From contig NC_064437.1 in NCBI RefSeq assembly GCF_023343835.1, positions 8,149,001-8,213,000 on the forward strand: a stretch of 64,000 bases of DNA. Reading direction: 5' to 3'. Positions within the stretch are counted from its first letter, which is position 1, and the number at the start of each line of letters is the position of its first letter. The DNA comes from Lagopus muta (taxonomy: Eukaryota; Chordata; Aves; Galliformes; Phasianidae). This document shows, one piece after another, positions 60,619-64,000 of this stretch. The notes below the pieces were generated by a model. The model made no database searches. It worked only from the letters and a program-made list of their open reading frames with translations, and was not told the DNA's origin. The position numbers were made by a program, and so were the translations under genes.

Positions 60619-63600
60619 GTGAGTGTGCTGTGATTCTACAGGAGGCTGTTGTTGTAACCCGTGTAGTTTTCCAAGTTGTGCACCTCAGCTGTTGGTATTG
60701 CTGAGCTTTACAATCCTAAGAGCTCTGCTGATTACCTGCTTTGTCCAGGAGCTGTAGTGATTGACACTTCCCTTTCTGCTAAGCTGCTTTCTTGTATTTT
60801 TGGGGTGATGTTCAGGGGCTGGAGCTGGGGTGCTGGCCAGTGGGTTCTGGTGAAAGAAAGCTATCACCTCTCCCCTTCAGTAAGGGGGGCTGCTCTGGTT
60901 GCACAAACACATCTTTCCTTTTCCAAAGCCATTACTAGTCCATTCTTCAAGCATCTTTGTGCATCCCTGAGTGACTTCAGCCTCCTTGCTGGTGTGCTCC
61001 ATTACCTTGGCTCTCATTTGTATAAGGGAACTTAGCTGGACTCACATTTCATGGCGCCATGTAGCAGGGAGGGTTGCAGGGTTTGGGGACAATGCCCCAG
61101 GCACACCGCTGATTTCCATCCTTGCCATCTGCAATGCAGCTGTCCCAAGGCAAAGATTTCTCTGCTAAGGCCACCTGACCACAGACAAATCAAACTTTTT
61201 TTTAGAAATGCCATGTGTGACCCAAACTTGCTAACACTGTCTGGGCTAACCTCAGCATCCTTGTCCCACTAATGCCACAAAACCTGGAGCAGCGCATGAT
61301 TCAGTGGGACTCAGTCATAGTACTATTGGCAGCCAAGGGAGAGGTGTTTTTGGGGTCAGAGTGGGAAAATCTCTCATGCTGGGTTCAGAGGCTCAGCTGG
61401 AAACGAGCAGAGACAGAGACAGAAAGGTGGAGGAGATTGGGCATCTTCCTCATCCCCAGGGAAATCCACCCACAGGGCTCAATCCCACTGAAAGGCTTTA
61501 CAAATCCTTTGGAAGGAAAACTGTCTGTCTGCTGGTCATGATGAGACAGCTTCCTGGACGGGAGGAGCGTGGCTGTCATAAATCTCCAGCTCCTCCAGAT
61601 GACCCGTATCAGTTAGCATGTTCTAGTGCTCATTTCCGCTCTCCCAACCAACATAGCTGGGCTGAAAAAAACAACAAAACCCTACTACATGCAGAATAAG
61701 CATTGTTCCCGTGGAGGGATAAGAATAAGTGATTCTGCAGGCATATTTTTTAGCAGCTGGTAAAACTATGTCAATAGACCTCTTTGTGAGCAGATTACCA
61801 CCTGTACAATAGCACCATCCCCAGTAATTGCTGTGCCTTCAGGAGCCTGCTGGCAGAAGTCACGTTCAGTTTCATTCAGTGTCTCAGTGGGAGCATGCCC
61901 AGCACCCAGAGTCACGGCCATTGGTAACACATGGGGAGGAGACTGTGGTGGATGGAGTCTGCAGGGCTATGTCAGCACCGACGCGTGTGCCGAAACCTCT
62001 CCATTTTTAAATGAGCACAGACGTGGGGCTTGGATGAAAACCAGCATTGGAAACGCCCCGTACTCTCTGCCAAGCCTGTCTGTGGCTGGAAGGAACATCA
62101 CTTGCAGGAGGCTCTGGGATGGTTCTTGGAAAACTCTTCTATGCTCAGACTCTGCTGTTCATGCATATTCCCAAAACAATGATAAAAGCAGAGAAAACTT
62201 GATGCATAATTCTTTATAACAAGAGAAAAATGTTCAGAATTCAGCTAATTATTGCAGTTTTCTCAACTGGCTGTTTTTAACTCAGTTTGTCTTTTATTTT
62301 CTCCCTGTTTTGTTCCAAAATCAATGCCACACCAGCTTGCAGCTGCCATCATACTATTAATTTCAAATTGCATTTGAGGGCTTATTTTTAGGAAAAGACG
62401 AATCATGGAACAATCCAGAGACCAGACTGGATGTTGGAAATAATATTAACAACAATAATCCATCACGCAGCTCATTGAATTACTGCTTTTGGAAAGGGAA
62501 AAATACAATTGTAAAGAAGCAAAATAGTTTCACAGCACTGTTTCATCGTGAAAAAATGCAATTGGCTTGTGCATGAGGGCTGGGGGTGAGAGATGGTGAG
62601 GAGGATCCAAGGCCCACTCGTATTCCCTTCCCGTAAGTGCAGACGCTTTTCATTTCCTTTTCCCCACAGTCCCACATGACTTCCTTATGTTTTGAAGCGA
62701 TCGGCACAGAGTGTGGAAAACAGACTTCTCTAAGTATTAAATCACACCTTGGGTTTCAAGGAAAACATCCAAGATAAACTGAAGGTGCTAATTCATTCTA
62801 GGGCAGTGAGTCACATTGCTCACCAGTGCCTTGATGAAATAGAACCTGCTGTATTTACAGCTCTTGCTCTGGCTCCCAGCACTTGTGATGCTCTGTGCTT
62901 TGTATCGCTGCTCTGCTCAGCTCATGTTGGTACCATTTCTGCTGCGCAGAAAGAGGAGGGCCAGCAGCCTCCTCACTGTAGTGGGCCGTGGACTGAGGTC
63001 TGCACGTGCATAGGGTGAGGGAGAGACTTTCTTCAGAAAACCCAGAGGATGGAAAAGAGAAGAGACTGAAATGTTGGAGAAAGGACTCAGGATGTGGTTG
63101 ATTCCCACTGACCACGTTTCAAGTATTTCAGCTGGAGGAAGGTGTATGCATCTGGCAGGTGTTGGGTGGCTGGCTCTTGTCTGGAACCCTCTGGAGAGGT
63201 TACAGTTGGAGATGATCTGAGTTACAATCATAGAATCATTAAGGAACAGACCTCTAAGATAATCTAGTCTGACTGTTAACCCATCCCCAGCATGCCTGCT
63301 GACCATGACCCTCAATGCCACTTCTCCACAGTCCTTGAACACTTCCAGGAATGGACTCCACCACTTCCCTGGGCAGCTGTGCCAGTGCATCACTGCTCTT
63401 TCTGAGAGGGAAATTTTTCCTAATATCCGACCTGAACCTTCCCTGATGCAACTTAAGACCATTATTCTCATCCTTTTGCTGTTACATGGGAGAAGAAGGC
63501 TGACCTACCAATCTCATCACAACCTCCTTTCAGGGAGTTGTGGAGTCTTCTGCAGTGTGAACAGTCCCAGTTCCCCCAGCTGCTCTCCATAAGAGTTGTG

Positions 63601-64000
63601 CTTGAGACCCTTTACTAACTTTGTTGCCTTTCCTAGATTGTACAGGTCTAGCTGTGCCATTGACCTCTCTCCCAGCCCATGTTTCCCCATGGTAGACGCT
63701 CACAGCACATCCTCAGGTTCCTGGAACAGAGTGTCACAAGAGAAGCAGATGTGGCTGCAACATGGGGAGGGAAAGCAGGGCCTGACGGTCCTGGCCACAT
63801 GCTTCATGTGTTCAAGAGAGGTGATGTGGGGAGAAAGAGCCCCAACCAGTCCCTTGTGTTCCACTGGGCCATAGGACCGTAGCAGTGATGATGTTGCAGC
63901 ATGGTAGGCTAAGAGGTGACCTGCTGGAGTCCATTGGTTACTACGTTGGCAGCCAGTCACCAACGCGGCTGGGCCACGTCTGCAGAGGGCGTGCACACAC
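60619..64000 (+). other. MOB3C intron, incomplete at window edge
   Basis: Searched for the expected next exon (beginning VPFPKNFQQVC…) and not found, so this is taken as intron. Contents: one CR1 fragment (listed); otherwise short chance frames only. The closing 350 bp after the CR1 show nothing recognisable. Confidence 0.65.
63228..63645 (-). mobile_element. CR1 LINE 3' fragment in MOB3C intron
   Basis: 'catagaatcattaaggaaca' through 'cctgggcagctgtgccagtg', 'aatttttcctaatatccgac' and 'gctctccataagagttgtgc' to 'actttgttgcctttcc'. A minus-oriented CR1 end of about 420 bp that includes the 3' UTR and the C-terminal reverse-transcriptase region, with broken frames. Confidence 0.92.

Noticed and set aside
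60619-64000. Search for the second MOB3C coding exon
   Set aside because: No sequence encoding the expected VPFPKNFQQV block or the zinc-binding histidine region was found, so the gene is taken to continue beyond the window.

Overview
The window is vertebrate nuclear DNA, most probably chicken or a close galliform bird. The repeats are almost all CR1 non-LTR retrotransposons, recognisable by their 3' ends of the 'CATAGAATCA…AAGGTTGGAAAAGACC' type. There is also one decayed mariner of the Galluhop kind, and mammalian SINEs/L1 are absent. Genes are split by short introns, and three housekeeping-type promoters lie in CpG-rich DNA. No rRNA, canonical tRNA, CRISPR, phage or bacterial features were seen. 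Nothing here looks like a novel multi-gene system: this is a conserved syntenic block (human 1p33: CYP4 cluster - EFCAB14 - ATPAF1 - MOB3C), and the unusual signals are small.

Layout. (1) 1-4.1 kb: region downstream of the first P450, holding CR1 scraps, an (ATTCC)-type microsatellite and a homopurine/poly-G tract. (2) 4.16-10.78 kb, minus strand: a complete 12-exon CYP4B-like cytochrome P450 (504 aa by my splice model) with a TATA box; a 1.3-kb mariner sits in intron 2 and a CR1 fills most of intron 8. (3) 10.9-17.4 kb: intergenic, with a 1.4-kb CR1 copy that keeps a long reverse-transcriptase frame. (4) 17.68-25.83 kb, minus strand: a second complete 12-exon CYP4B-like paralogue (507 aa) with the same intron phases but a CpG-rich promoter. 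(5) 25.8-27.6 kb: a divergent promoter region containing two CR1 pieces and an antisense pair of tRNA-3'-half-like units. (6) 27.63-42.2 kb, plus strand: EFCAB14 (11 coding exons, 481 aa) and its 3' UTR. (7) 43.44-52.9 kb, plus strand: ATPAF1 (9 exons, 307 aa) and its 3' UTR. (8) 52.9-60.1 kb: repeat-bearing intergenic or 5'-UTR-intron DNA. (9) 60.20-60.62 kb, plus strand: the first coding exon of MOB3C; the rest of that gene runs off the right edge.

All exon joins were worked out by hand from splice sites, reading phase and remembered family sequences. In the four complete genes every join keeps frame and the totals are exact multiples of three. The genes are neighbours through conserved synteny rather than through a shared pathway: two microsomal P450 monooxygenases, a membrane-anchored coiled-coil EF-hand protein, a mitochondrial F1-ATPase assembly factor and a MOB-family kinase adaptor. 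The observations most worth a second look are two GC-AG introns, an inverted CR1 pair just after one of those GC donors, the tRNA-like tandem units beside the EFCAB14 promoter, the altered haem-loop motif of the second P450, and a candidate non-coding exon upstream of MOB3C.
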